DNA of 64,000 nucleotides from Bemisia tabaci (GCF_918797505.1 NC_092798.1:12909501-12973500), one strand, 5' to 3'; positions 11,351-23,319 are shown, counted from the first letter of the stretch. Numbers and translations: made by a program. The notes: a model not told the origin generated them from the letters alone.

Positions 11351-14300
11351 AACATTTTTCTCAGACAAACCTAATGGTCCGTGGTTTGGTAAAAATGTGC
11401 TCAGTTTGGTGTGGTAAATTCGGTAGTTTATGGTAAGGTTTGCGCAAATCCAGCGTTAAGAAGTTATTTTTAGATATTTTTTATATACTCAAAATGATTT
11501 TCGCGTGATTTAATAGGTGTGAAAGTCGATGCAATTGACTGAGTACATCTTATGTACAACAGACCAATCGACCAACTTATCTTCACCGATTGCATGAAGA
11601 GAATACTCACGCGCTTAATTTTTGCAGATGCTGATTACGTCAACATTATGGTTTTACAAAAAGTTCAATATCAGCTATGGATGATCCTAAACATACCGGG
11701 AGACAATATCACAGCAGGAGAGTTACTCACGGAGTACATGGGTCCAAACCCAGAAAAAGACAACCTCCGTAAGAATTGCACGCTCCTAAATATTTAAATT
11801 CACCCATAAAAGCTGTTCAATACGTCTAGAAATTATTCAGAAATAAATCAGTAAATGAACCCGATTTTTTGTTTGAAAGAGGAGTTGTTGTCCTGGTAAA
11901 ATATGTGTCTTTTGAAAATTAATGAAAATAAGCCCAGAAGTGAAAAATTGCTGCAATACCCAGCTAGGAAAGAAAAAAAATTGTATAATTTACCCACAGG
12001 AATCACTTGAACTCGTCCGAACCAACAACGATTTTGCCTCCCTCGACCCCCCTCAAGAAAATCAACATCAGAGTAGAGAGCACTTTCCTTTTAAAGAATA
12101 TCAAGGATTTTACAACAGGGTTGAAAATTTTCATTAAAAATAAAATCATGGAATTTCAAGTGAAATATCGCTGAAATTTCGGACAAATATGAAAAATATT
12201 TTTCGAAATTAAATGCGAAATGAAAAGAAAGACGACTGTTTTTGCTTGTTGGTGTTTCTAGTGCATGTTGCATACCCAGCTCCTGAAAATATGATTTATA
12301 TTTTTCATATTTTCCCACAACTTTGTGAAATATTCATGAAATATTTTACGGAAATTTTCGATATTTCGTATTTTTCATTTCACCCGTGCGACCCTGTTTT
12401 ACGTCAGTACGGGTTCTACGCTCCCTGATTCCCTGACCTGTGCCTCAATATATTATGAGGATTAAGCAGTTTGAGTTGATTATATTAACTCGCATAATGC
12501 TTAAACCTTGATCGTTAAGCTTAATGAATAATTATCTGTGATTATTTGACAATTACCATCATTGTCACTATTTTTCGTTTATTTTTGCTTACAGCTTACC
12601 ATCGATTTGTATTCGTCTTATGGCAGCATCCTTTTGTTCATTTTCGAGAGCTGCGAGTGAGGGGTGGACAGTAAGTGTTTCTTTATTTAATGCTCTTTTC
12701 CCAATTGTTTCAATCGGAATAATAGGTAGGTATTCAGTTCTTGTATAACCTGTAGAAAATCTTGCAATCTTTTCATGGGCCAAATTGGTCACTTATAAAT
12801 AAGGAAATGGAAAACTCTATTATTTGTCAAAGAATGAGATGCGAGCGCCTTAGGATATTATTGTTTTAAAAGAGGACGTACCTAAATGAATTTTAATTAG
12901 ACAGTTTCTAGCCTCATATAGGAATACAATGGATTAAACTTTGAAATCGATGGCTAAGGAACAATGTCGCCTGTCTACAAACTGACGATTTTGCAGGACG
13001 ATTTCTGCCATATTTTTAATTTTAAGGTTAGATATGCAATTTTTTAAATGAATTACCGCATTCAATTGAAAAACAAGTAAAAACACGAGCTTGCGTATTT
13101 TATACCGTTGTACTGCAGTGAAGTTGCTTACTCTTTTTCGCCAAAATTGTCAGTTAGGCGCTACTGTTCCAGAGCCCTCAAAATGTGTTTCTCCTAGTCT
13201 TTAGGCCTCAAACCCGGTTTCGGATCTCTAGAGGTAGTTGTTTCAAAAAAATTATTCCCTGACACCAAACAACTCTCGCCAAAATACCAATTTTAAGACG
13301 AGCTCCCTACAGGGTGCAGTTAAAAAACGAGGCCCGATTACAGCTCTCATGCTCACAAGGTCCTTGCATTACCCTTAAAAATAAGACAAACGGAACCAAC
13401 TCAATATGAAAATAGAGTAAAGCCGGGATTTCCTACAAATGCTTATCGGCGCGGTTCGGCAGCGCCCAGCGCCAATTGTCATAAGAGCCCGTGTTAAAAG
13501 TTACTTTCGTCAGGCGTCAACACCGCCTCCGAGGCGGTGTTGACGCCTGGCGAAAATAAGACGTTTACACGGGCTCTTACGACAATCGGCGCTGGGCGCT
13601 ACCGACCCGCGCCAATAAGCATTTGTAGGAAATCCCGGCTTAAGGGAAGGAACGCGCGTTGATAACGGCGCAGAGATACAAGTATTCGTACTCGATGGAT
13701 GTCCGTGTTGCGTCTGCAAAGTTGAAGGCGCGAAGTCGTGAGGCGTGAGCTCGTGGTGCTACATTCAATGCTGCCAATGAGGTGTCGCTCGGATTCAGGA
13801 GGCTAGTTAAAGAACAAGTTAGAAATATATGTTTAAAATATACAGGGCCGGATTTACCTACTTGCCGCCCATGGGCCGCCTGTATTTTTCCGCCCCCTTC
13901 TAATTCGTTAAGTGAACGTGCCGGTGGGGGAGGGGTGTATGAGACGCGTTCACTCGTGTTGGGCACATTTTTTGTGAAAGCCCCGTCAACACTAACAAAA
14001 GCTCGCGGAACTTTACGCGAAAGTTAAGTTCCCTAAACCCACACCTGTTTGAACAAGGCCTTCCATTCATAACAAACGAACGAAAAAATTATGAAAGAAC
14101 AAACATAAATGCGGTTTAATAATTTCAAATTCTGCCGCTGCGCCGACCGCCCTATGTTTGGCGCAATGCGTGAAGTATTCATGAAGTCATGTAGGCGCGA
14201 TGCGTTTCACGCCGACTGCTGCTGACCGCAATGTGTTTGACGCAATGCGTGAAGTATTCTTGCAGTCTTGTAGGCGCTATGCGCTTCATGCCGACCGCCG

Positions 14301-15179
14301 CGCCGAAGGCTTCTCCTTTTCATCTCAGTTCTCGTCATCATTGCTCTCTGCGCCGCTCTTGCTCAAGGTCAAATTGCGTGTTTTGTTTCTCTCTTAACTC
14401 GACTAATTAAAGGTGTTGTCTTTTGTATCACCGGAAGACGACAACATTAGATGTTTAATATACTTTCACTCTCAGAAAATGAGATATTTTGTCGCATTTT
14501 CTCGTTTGAAATTTATTTTCGGAATTCGATTTTTTCTTCTTTTCTTTGATACCTACATTCGAAAAGATTGCAAAATTTGCCGCCATGGGCCGCGGCCCAT
14601 GTGGTCATCCCCTTAATCCGGCCATGAAAATATACATTCTTTTAGGATTCACAATGGCTTAAAACAGAATCTAAAGGCATATCAATGTGACTGTTATCGC
14701 CTATTAAAGTACTCGTGGCTCGGAGAGTGTTTTGTAAAGCTTCATTGAAATTTTTCACTGCAGTAAATAATATTTGAACATCGTAATATCACCGTAACAC
14801 CAATAATGAATTAGTAGGAAGTTATGTAAAACACAAAACGCCAAGGTTTCATTGCTGGTGCTGCTTGGTTTCTTATTGCTCGATGTAGTGTGCCACTTCC
14901 TCAGCCGTGATAATGAACACAAAGATCGAAAAACTTCGGCTCTAAATAAAAATTTTACTCTCGCCCTACTACTCTCACCTTAGCGGTGTGTGTTTTACAT
15001 AACTTCCCACTAATTCAAAGTGAATAAAGCTGACGCTCCTGTGTTTTCTGTCACACAGGCTACCTATTTACAGAGAAAATTTTAACGCGAAAAAATTCAC
15101 GGAGAAGTATGAAGAAGATGGCCTCGGTGAACCATATGCGGTTAATTTTTTCCGCACCTGCCATCCAAAGGAGGAATGA
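9514..15179 (+). CDS. PEBP-A: secreted phosphatidylethanolamine-binding-like protein
   Basis: Five exons, 9514-9681, 10595-10718, 11628-11768, 12595-12670 and 15074-15179, join in frame to 204 aa plus TGA. Residues 1-25 form a hydrophobic signal peptide. PEBP features follow: RIVPDIMENATRED at the N-terminus, LWMILNIPGDN, TAGELLTEYMGPNP, YHRFVFVLWQHP, and the ending FNAKKFTEKYEEDGLGEPYA, then VNFFRTCHP. PEBP proteins carry an anion/phospholipid-binding pocket. Here the usual DPDxP element is degraded to DADYV and the GxHR motif to PYHR, so ligand binding is doubtful. The first donor is atypical (GAG|gtttgt); the others are gtaatt, gtaaga and gtaagt. The start is the ATG at 9514, which gives the signal peptide. 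Intron 4 holds a foldback element and a 784 bp hAT-like element. It is the first of five PEBP genes in the window. The exon model is strong; the function is unknown. Confidence 0.85.
10191..10450 (+). pseudogene. Duplicated remnant of PEBP-A exon 1 with flanking direct repeat
   Basis: Inside intron 1 of PEBP-A, 10265-10387 encodes a near copy of exon 1 (IEARLKKYRIVPDIMENAT), running on to ALEICSLRVLLHE. The donor GT of the functional exon (gag|gtttgt) is changed to gagatttgt, so it cannot splice there, and the hydrophobic start is missing. A 70 bp flank ending gcccatcaaag is repeated directly after it (10381-10450, ending gtccatcaaag). This looks like an aborted local duplication. Confidence 0.75.
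11293..11346. repeat. Poly-T run of more than 50 bp
   Basis: A long T tract in intron 2 of PEBP-A, about 280 bp before exon 3. No retroposon body was recognised on the complementary strand. Confidence 0.85.
13419..13642. repeat. Loop-less foldback MITE with TAA target duplication
   Basis: The two arms of about 110 bp are nearly exact reverse complements and meet at the centre caccgcctccgaggcggtg. The ends are agccgggatttcctac and gtaggaaatcccggct, flanked by TAA on both sides. A 3 bp TAA duplication fits PIF/Harbinger-type insertion. It lies in intron 4 of PEBP-A. Confidence 0.8.
13843..14626. mobile_element. hAT-like non-autonomous element with 8 bp TSD
   Basis: A 784 bp element starting CAGGGCCGGATT and ending AATCCGGCCATG, flanked on both sides by the perfect 8 bp duplication AAAATATA (13835-13842 and 14627-14634), as expected for hAT transposition. 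Subterminal sequences around the palindrome GCCCATGGGC lie at both ends. No transposase ORF was seen. The body carries two direct copies of the GCAATGCGTGAAGTAT module at about 14163 and 14241. It lies in intron 4 of PEBP-A. Confidence 0.9.
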
Positions 15180-17815
15180 TGATATGAAGAAAGAGCTCTC
15201 CGAGTTTTCTCAAGTTGCTTTCTTGCCGTAACATCGCTGACTGTTTGGTGAAGAGGGGGATTATTATTTTTAATGAAAGAGGAGGGCTTTTTTTAAACAC
15301 GTATAGTTGTAATTTATACTTCTTTTTTCTTTTTTCTCCGAGCTAAAAAAAAGAGTGAGATTATTTAGACGCACATCGATGGTATAACTAGAGAAGCACT
15401 TAGCTTGATTTGCGATGCTGTACACTTCTTACCACATTATATTATTCGTTAGAGGTGTCATTAGATAAGTTGACATCTATTCACTTTCGATTTGCAGGCG
15501 CACAACGAATTTACGCCTCTGCACCGAGTGTCGTCCGCTATACTATCCGACGTAAAAACATTCGGCTCGTGATGGTAACGTAAAAAGCTACTGATCGGTT
15601 ATGATCCGCGACTTTTATGTGGTTGTGATTTCTTGTGGCTAAAAATTAAAGTGGTCCAAGGTTTGAAAGTATTAAAAACCTATCTAAGCTTGTGTTCTCG
15701 CCCCTGAGAGAGTCGGATGTTTTCATATGGATAGTAGTGACGCAAAAACGCTTGCAAATCGAAAGTAAACAAATGTCAACTTATCTGACGACATCTCTAG
15801 GAAAACAGCCATTTTTTTTTTAAATTTGTGATATTGCATGTGAGTTTTCTTTATATACAATAAGGATAAGATGAATGTGGTATTATGAGGAGGCTGAAGG
15901 TATGTATGAGGATATTCTCTGATTATTTCGCTAAGAAATATTACGTATTTTTCTATTGAGGAAGTTAAAGAAAGTATACAGAAATGTTGAAACATTGCAA
16001 TCAAAATAGGTGGCCAAGACATGCACCTTTTTGATTTTCAAGTCGCTGTCATACAATTTAATGACTTTACTCGGAAAGGTACATTTTGTTTCAGACATTT
16101 TAAAATTGACAGCTAATATTTAATTGATTATTTTTTACACACTCGAATAAGAAAAGAAAAAGTCTAAAAAAAAAATAGGTTACATTTTTTTTCACATTTG
16201 AAGTAAATTCCTTACTGGTATAAAGTTTCACTTGATTTTTAAGAAAACGTCATGATAAAAATTGAGCGTAGCTCTTGAATGTAAACCCACCTGAAAATAT
16301 AATCTCCCTATTTGGTTTTGTTTTTCAAAAGAGTATCAAGTTTTTGTGCACGTATTGTTACTTAGGTCTTAGTAGAAATAGATGAAGAGGATTGCACCTA
16401 AACACCCTAAAGAGGTTATAAATTATTGAAAATCTCCGTGAAAAAATAGAAAATAAAAATAATAATAATAATTGAATATTTCACAAACTTATATTTTTGA
16501 CATACATTTTCTTATGAATTTTATTACATTTAGCACAGAAGAGTGGGTATCTCGTATACACTAGAGAAAGTCTCACTGAGAGAAAAAATTAGGACGTTAA
16601 TGACCTGTGAATACGATGTTGCATATTGTCGCCCCTCTGACATAAGGGCATATCTCAATGCTCATGTGAACCATGTATTACATATAAATCCATGCTTTGT
16701 GAGGCTCATGCGGACATCGAAATACGAGCTTACGCCAGAGGAGCGAATATATCGGCCTTGTTATTCAGTTCATAACCGTACCAACGGTTCTTCATGCAAC
16801 CGAAATTTTAAACCAAACCCAACGACAGAAAAAACGCGAAACCCAAGATGGGATTTCTATAACCGAGAGCACGATTTCATGAACCGAATTTTAGGGCCGA
16901 TATGCAAACACCATACACTTCCTAGGACCGAACTTTTTTTTTCAGAGCGTGAACTTTGAAATTCTGCGTATAGAGTGCTCAGATCTGTGATTTTCTATTC
17001 AGTCTTTTGTTTTCACGACTTAGGGAATGTATTTCCACGAGAAACTAATGAACTTCGATTAAAATTTGCATAATTTTCTTCTAAATTTTTCTGATCAATT
17101 TATTTAAAATAGAGAAGAGTAATATTTTCATTTATAGAGAATATGGTCAAAAATTCATTTGCTCTTGTGTGAAAAAATATGTGTTCTACATTTTCACCAA
17201 AAATTACATTGTTGTCAACATATGTACCTTTTCAATGGAATAAATATTTAAAACAATGCTTTGGTGTTTGATAATTAATTAATAGTCCAAGTGGCGAGTG
17301 GCCGTCCACATAAGGAAACTTGGTTCGAGATTAGACAAAATGTTCGGTAAAGCTATCAACGTTGAGCAGTGTTGGAACATTAGATTTCGAAACTTCATAA
17401 AAAACTGAGTCCCGCAGTGTTCTAAAGCATATTTTGCACTCTATTCAAATCATGTCTCGATAGTAGTGGGCGTGAAGTTACATTACAATCCGGAAATTTT
17501 GTGCTTCGAACTAGGCAGATGAGTATTTTACGCAGCTTCACATCGAGGCATTTCTGAGCTAAATACTATTCAAACGCCATGACTCTGCTTTTAATTGTTA
17601 TTTTGACACTTTTTTATCCCGAAAGCTCCCGAAACTTCTTTAAGTTTAGTATCAATGCCTCAGCTTAGAACTTTCGTGGACGAATGAAATTTCTTTTCCA
17701 ATGAGTGGTTGCATACTACGTATACTTTATTAAAGACCCATCGATCTCCTTAATGTATTGAAACGGAATTCGGTGTCACACCCTCCAGAGAGGATTTCCC
17801 ATTTGATTTCTTAAA
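15180..17815. other. Intergenic region between convergent PEBP-A and PEBP-E
   Basis: AT-rich DNA with no recognised transposon. The only protein-like stretch is the orphan ORF at 16534-16959. A possible polyadenylation signal, aataaa, lies at about 17240. Confidence 0.5.
16534..16959 (+). CDS. Orphan ORF, possible terminal exon, unknown protein
   Basis: An open frame of about 140 codons runs from a good acceptor-like site (ttacatttag at 16524-16533) to TGA at 16957-16959. The encoded segment is Arg/Cys-rich (for example LTPEERIYRPCYSVHN) with no hydrophobic segment and no family I recognise. There is no ATG at its beginning, so if real it is a last exon whose upstream part I could not find. 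An aataaa about 280 bp downstream would suit a 3' end. It is long for chance in such AT-rich DNA but not decisive. Confidence 0.3.
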   Translation, partial: HRRVGISYTLEKVSLREKIRTLMTCEYDVAYCRPSDIRAYLNAHVNHVLHINPCFVRLMRTSKYELTPEERIYRPCYSVHNRTNGSSCNRNFKPNPTTEKTRNPRWDFYNREHDFMNRILGPICKHHTLPRTELFFSEREL

Positions 17816-20800
17816 TTAGATTACCGTCCAGTTACGCTTTTGCTTCACCGTAGACATCTGGAACATATTAATTGCGGTTGGTCGTCCTAATTTGTTTTCA
17901 TGCACGAATTTTGTTAAGTTGAATAATTGTCGGCTGTCAAAAGCTACAGTGTTCCTAGAACAAGAGGACATAAGTTCAACATTTTCACAATTTTCAACAG
18001 TTACAAAATCAAAAATAATTTTTACCAATTTTCAGTATTTTCTTTAAAGGGTTGTGAGACTTTTAAGTGGCTTCATTGCATCTACTGCGGCAAGGATTTG
18101 TCTGATATCTCATTTTATAATTTAGCACCAGGTGCATAAAGCTAATTTCAAGGAAACTTTTTTGTAACCTCAGAGGAAATTGCGATATATCATCAAAGAA
18201 CTACAACAAATAGAAACTTAAATTTTTGCGACTGTTCCTCCGTAACTTACATAACTCAATATCATCATAATAAGGTACATAAATTTATTTAAAACAAATT
18301 TACTCACTCTTTGTAAGTGGTTCCCAACTTATAACGGAGAGGAGTTTCTGGTTGTTTAAATACAATATAGATGAAACGCCGCAGTTCACCAAGCAGTTCT
18401 GAGAACACATATCATCAATATCACAAAACTGCTACAGTATAGCTTTTCAACGCCATGAAGAAAAATGGGAGAACACATGGTCATATATGGAGGGTGAAAT
18501 GCGGAAAATGTCTATCTGAATTCAAAGGATTAAACATCTTTGATTGTGTTCTGCTTTCTTCGAGGAAAACTGATCAAATTGTTTCTTTACAATTTTTCGA
18601 TATTTTTTTTTTTTTTTTTTTTTAGAAAAATGAAGAAAATTCCTTAAAAAATTCGATGATTGTTTTTCCAATGTTAAATCGAACTTGAGCGGCAATCAGC
18701 CGAGATAAGCATTTTTCGACTTCGGCTGTCAACAATTCAATACCATTCTTGGCGGGGTCACTTTAAACTTGAGCCTTTGAAGCAAAACTGTCGGAATAGA
18801 CTGTGTTAAGAGAAATGCAGTAAGTCGCAATTTGGAAAACAAATTAGAAGTAAATAGTTTTGATTTCACCCAACGTCGCACATCTTTTCCTTTCTGAAAA
18901 GAAAGAAGACGGAAATGAAGAAGAAGCAGATGAAGAAGAAAAGGAACTAGCAGTAGAAGAAGAGGAAGAAAAAGAAGAAATTAAGAGAATACATATCACC
19001 TACCTCACTCATACTGATGTTGAGTTAAAATGTTATGTTACATAAATTTTAAAACATCATCCTCTTTATTTATTTTCAATACGTGAAACTATAGAGGGAA
19101 GAAGAAAATTGGCTTCAGATGAGAGGAAAAACGGCTACCGCACTTCCTCTGTTCTAAAAGATGAAAACGTATTCCTCCAAAAATCACTAACGTTTTGATC
19201 TTTTTCACTCGATCAGTAAACTTCTATGGATTTATTGAATATCGATGTAACAATTGTAACATGCATGTGTAGTTTTAGGCCGCATTATGCTCAAACATAA
19301 TTGAAGCAAACCTGCCTTTCATGTGCCCTTTTTACTTACGTATGCAACTCAATTTTCGATAAATATTCATTCAATAAACTTACCTGGTTTTTTTGTCCAC
19401 GCTTTTGGTCCCAGGTACTTTGCGTATGTTTTCCCAGATTTAGCTTTGCAAGAATCATTGATGTCAGCTACGAACCAGAGGACGAATTGACCCTCAGTCT
19501 GGTCAAATCTTGATGGTGAGTCGGGAGCTGAAAAAAAATTTGACCACATTTTGTAAAAAGAGCCACTTTCTCTGTCTCATCCATGAAAACGAATGACACG
19601 TATTTTGTTTCTAATCTGAGTTAGAAATAATATTAGTACCTTATTGCAGAATTTATAGCTCAATTTGAGGGCATCTCATAAGTTCTTTTGTTAGTTTTCT
19701 CTATTTTACATGTTACAAAAAAGGCTAACGTGCAGCGGTTAAGAGTCCTTTAACAAGATCGGAAACAATGAAAACAGACTTCGTGACTTAAAACTGAAAA
19801 ATTTGCTGTCATTTTTTCGCAAATTTATCCAAAATCTAAGCTCAAGAAAAGAGTTTTGGTGATATGGAATTGTTGAGTAGCGTTATTGTTGAATTAGAGA
19901 GGATGGGAGGAGGAAGGGGTCAGAAAACCGCACATGGAGCGTATTAAGTTATTACAGGATGATACCCTATAATAATCAAATATATATAAAACTTACTGAA
20001 AAGTATTAATGTAAAGTGAGCTCCCTTTTCCACTGGCCAAGTTGTGTTGATTGGCTGATTTTCTACTTGATCTTCGGATAGTTCTGCACCAAAATCCACA
20101 ATCGCGTCGTCTTTATACGTTACCTGCAAAAAAGAATTGGGTGTTGTACTAATTTATGATATTTCGACGAATTTCGATCGCGAGAAACATTTTGATGCAT
20201 TTAACCACCCTTGCATGAATACAATCAGGCTATGCATCAATAATCATGGTACCACCGAACAGCGATAACTGTCAAAAGATGTAAGACTGAGTCTGAAAAT
20301 CCACAAGGAAAGGCCTGGACCTTTGTCCACGAGAGAAACTTTTTAGCACAGAGATTTTTGTTGAGTTGGATCGAAAAATTACTTGTTTACATTTCAACAG
20401 GAAAATTTTGCTGGAGTCCCCAGGAATATGTTGCGAGCGGGCCAGATCATTTTCGTATTAATAAAGGGCGTAAAGTTGATTTGAAGTCCGGAAATTTCGT
20501 CCATCATGCGAGACGGATAAGAATTTCGATTACTTGTTTCCCGAAAAACTGCGTCTTTGAAGTATGAACCTCAAATCACCATACACTGGAAAAAAAAGTC
20601 TCTTGGATCTAGAGTCCAAACTTTTAAAAAAAATTACAAGAGAAATAATGAAGAGATAAATAATAGGGCCATGTCTCGTCTTGTCGTGCTTACAAAGTTT
20701 CAATAATTGGCCCGAAGAACCCGTTCCCCATGCACGGTCGCAAATTGTACCGAGTTCATCAGAGAGGAACCAACCCACATTTTCTTAAAAATTAAGTTGA

Positions 20801-21983
20801 GAATGTTTTTAAGTTCCACTAGCCGTATATTTTCTCCTGCCAAAAACTGAAAGTCGAAAAACAGAAATTAGTTTGTGAAAGGAGAAGTTAAAGTTTATTT
20901 TCTATGCTGAGCCTTAAGCAGGAATAAAACTTCAAACCTCTTTTTCTCAGTTTCAGCTTAATGTGGGTTGGTTCCTTCCCGATGAACTCGGCGGTCCTTT
21001 TAATATGAACCTTCTATTGCATTGCTAAGGCGCAAAGATACAACTATTAGCACTCTCCGTAATTCGTGAGGTATCACGCCTTAATTGAAGGCGTTTTTGA
21101 CACTGCCAACTTTTCATTTCGGGATTTTTGTGTCGCATAATAGGGTGTCTACTAACACTGGTTGACAAATATCAAGTATGTACTTTTACAGTACTTTAAA
21201 TACTTTTCAAAAATATTCAGTACCTCATAAGCAAGAAAATTCAGCACTCTTTTTGGTACCTTTGTGATGAAAGTGACGAAATTCACGCGCAAATCGCGAG
21301 AAAAATGACGTGGCCAGGAAATTCGATGCCTATTGGTGGCCTAAGGATAAACTGGCTGTACTATTCAATCAAGCGGGAAATTACAGCACTAAGAATCACT
21401 GCGCAATGGATTGCATATTTTCCAGGCTGTTTCAAAAAAACACTCATGGTATGAAGAAAAAAAAATTCGGATCTTTGTAAGAAATTTCCGTGCTTTCTCA
21501 GTACTTCCGGAACACCCTAAAAAAAAAATCAGTGCTATTTCCGGATTTTCTCCGATTAACTCGGTCCAATTAGTACAAGGCTGAGCTTACCTCAATGGCA
21601 TCCTTCGCTACCAGGGGCACAACATCGGGAACAACTTGATGCATCCTCAAATAAGCCCAGATCAGCGTTTTATCCCTCGGCAAAGGTCGAGTTTGCTCAA
21701 CTTCGTCGTCGGGGTCTGGGGGTGAATGCAGGATCTCACTGTGGTTTTTGAATGGATAGTCAATCCCATCCTTGTGCAATTCCGGGTCGAACATATTCGA
21801 CAAAATCTTGTGAGCTCTCTCTGCCTCAGCTGTGAGATTCCGTTCGTTCGCTACTTTTCTGGGCCTACTTTCGTGGCCTTTGCCATGGCCGTTTTTATTT
21901 TCCGCTAAACTCAAGTGTGCACAAATTGAAAACACGCAGATTTTTTGGAATACACCACAAGTGAGGTAATTACCCAGAGGCAT
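17816..21983 (-). CDS. PEBP-E: secreted PEBP-like protein with N-terminal extension
   Basis: On the minus strand, exons 21983-21591, 20123-19997, 19527-19384, 18398-18308 and 17954-17816 join in frame (phases 0, 1, 1, 2) to 297 aa plus TAA. Start at MPLGNYLTCGVFQKICVFSI because it yields a signal peptide of about 27 residues; the frame is also open further upstream into a poly-A tract, which I exclude. Residues about 28-115 are a charged, low-hydrophobicity extension (K/R/E/D/H-rich, with SPPDPDDE) absent from the neighbours. PEBP features follow: HQVVPDVVPLVAKDAIE, IVDFGAELS, TTWPVEKGAHFTLILF, TPDSPSR (the DPDxP element), LWFVADIN, RRFIYIVFKQP and FNLTKFVHENKLGRPT. The GxHR histidine is missing (LRRF). 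It is convergent with PEBP-A and divergent from PEBP-B. The ligand is unknown. Confidence 0.85.
18600..18625. repeat. Poly-T tract and GAA-rich stretch in PEBP-E intron 3
   Basis: A T-run of about 22 bp, with a GAA/AAG-rich low-complexity stretch further on at 18895-18990 that yields a spurious glutamate-rich ORF on the plus strand. Neither is coding. Confidence 0.7.
20586..20650. repeat. Fragment of the cactggaaaa MITE
   Basis: Starts cactggaaaaaaaagtctct and continues tggatctagagtccaaac, matching one end of the element at 48293-48569 (gagtctggactctagatcca on its right arm). Only one end is present. Confidence 0.5.
20749..20996. repeat. MITE distantly related to family III
   Basis: Inverted ends: accgagttcatcagagagga followed by accaacccacat on the left, and atgtgggttggttccttccc followed by gatgaactcggcggt on the right, in intron 1 of PEBP-E. 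The ggttcctt core is shared with family III. Confidence 0.65.
21142..21519. repeat. Possible MITE with agggtgt ends
   Basis: The left end is agggtgtctac and the right end ggaacaccct in intron 1 of PEBP-E. Only the outer 7-8 bases are clearly inverted. The body repeats phrases such as cagtactt and cagcactc. Tentative. Confidence 0.35.
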
Positions 21984-22051
21984 TTCCACGGCCGACTTCT
22001 TACAGTTGGATTCAGTGTACTCTTGACGAGATTCCTCCGTTTCCATCCCTC

Positions 22052-22053
<2 letters not shown>

Positions 22054-22116
<63 letters not shown>
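22054..22116. repeat. Poly-T tract
   Basis: About 62 consecutive T on the plus strand, 70 bp upstream of the PEBP-E start codon (read as poly-A in the gene's direction). Confidence 0.9.
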
Positions 22117-22117
<1 letters not shown>

Positions 22118-22266
22118 ATGCCGTGAACTGATAATATCTAATCACCAATGCTGGTTAATTACCGATAAACAAAGGAGACCTTCAATAACATGAATATCAG
22201 ATTAAAGTTGAAATCATTTGTAGTGATGAGTTTATCGATGGCACTAAATTACCCCTAAATTAATCT

Positions 22267-22541
22267 GAATTGCATCGCATTTTAGCAAAAAGGAACCAAC
22301 ACGATTGCAGTGTTGTAGAAACGTTGCCTCCTCATAATTATCTTGATAATCTCTCAGAATAGCAAATAGTTTGTGCTTCCCACCAAAAAAATTGTTCATT
22401 TTAAAGGAAAATAATTGTGTAAATTTTAATATTGTACGTATATTAGGTATTTTCAAAAGTAGAGAAGAAGTTGCATGATTTCGATAACAGTGTAATCGTG
22501 CTGGTTCCTTTTTGCTAAATGCGATCCAATTGTTTGTAGGT
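22267..22541. repeat. MITE family III copy
   Basis: Inverted ends: aattgcatcgcattttagca then aaaaggaaccaacacgatt on the left, and aatcgtgctggttccttttt then gctaaatgcgatccaatt on the right. The ends match the copy at 6301-6557; the interior differs. Confidence 0.8.
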
Positions 22542-23319
22542 AAGCCGTGTACGCGCTGTCTGCATTCTGTCTGACGGCATTTAGAGTGACGTGCATTTGG
22601 TGACTCATCATGAACGAAGTTGCTTTATAATTCATTTAAAAACACATATTTCATCAGTGAAGACTGTAATCATTTTGACAAAAGTGTGTTAATGCTGAGG
22701 CATTTAGTGAAACTTTTTTTCAGTGCTGTGTATAAGAATTATTTAATACGAGTCTAACCTCGAGTCAGGTAATAATTGTTTAATACGAGTCTAAACAAGA
22801 TCCAACCCCAGATTTTCTAGGATACATATATGTATAAGCAGATCCATACACTTCAAATAAGGGGGGCGGGAGGAGGGTTTCCCATAGAGTGCTTACATAA
22901 GGAGAGTGCGGTCACGTCGAAATATGGAGGTGTTAGGGCCCAAAAGGGTGGCCAACCTTCGGACACGAAAAATGTCACTGCCAATCTTCAGACTCCAATA
23001 TCAAATCAAGATGGCCAAGAACGTTCATAATCTAATGAGCATCATTCCGCAAAAAAGAGTAAATTTACGCAAAGGCTAAATCAAATGCGTGCTTTACAAA
23101 CAACGGGGGCATAACAATTGTAATCATAAATTATTCTGTATAATATGAATTCATAGGTTGACTGCCATTTTGGCCATAAAAGCTTTATGACCTAACCTCA
23201 AAATACCAGCATGCCAGTACTCTCCCTACTCTTGTTTCTCACACATAATTTTCGAAGTTTTAAAGTATCTAATATGCTTTTTAAGTCCATTTTATCACGA
23301 ATAATGACCAATTATATAA

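Noticed and set aside
13640..14027. Overlapping ORFs on both strands, including a proline/glycine-rich one
   Set aside because: They lie over the foldback and the hAT-like element ends; GC-rich repeats open several frames at once.
18860..19045. Glutamate-rich ORF
   Set aside because: Encoded by a GAA microsatellite in PEBP-E intron 3.
21984..22148. N-terminal extension of PEBP-E through a poly-lysine stretch
   Set aside because: The lysines come from a homopolymer tract. The internal methionine at 21983 gives a clean signal peptide like the other PEBP genes.
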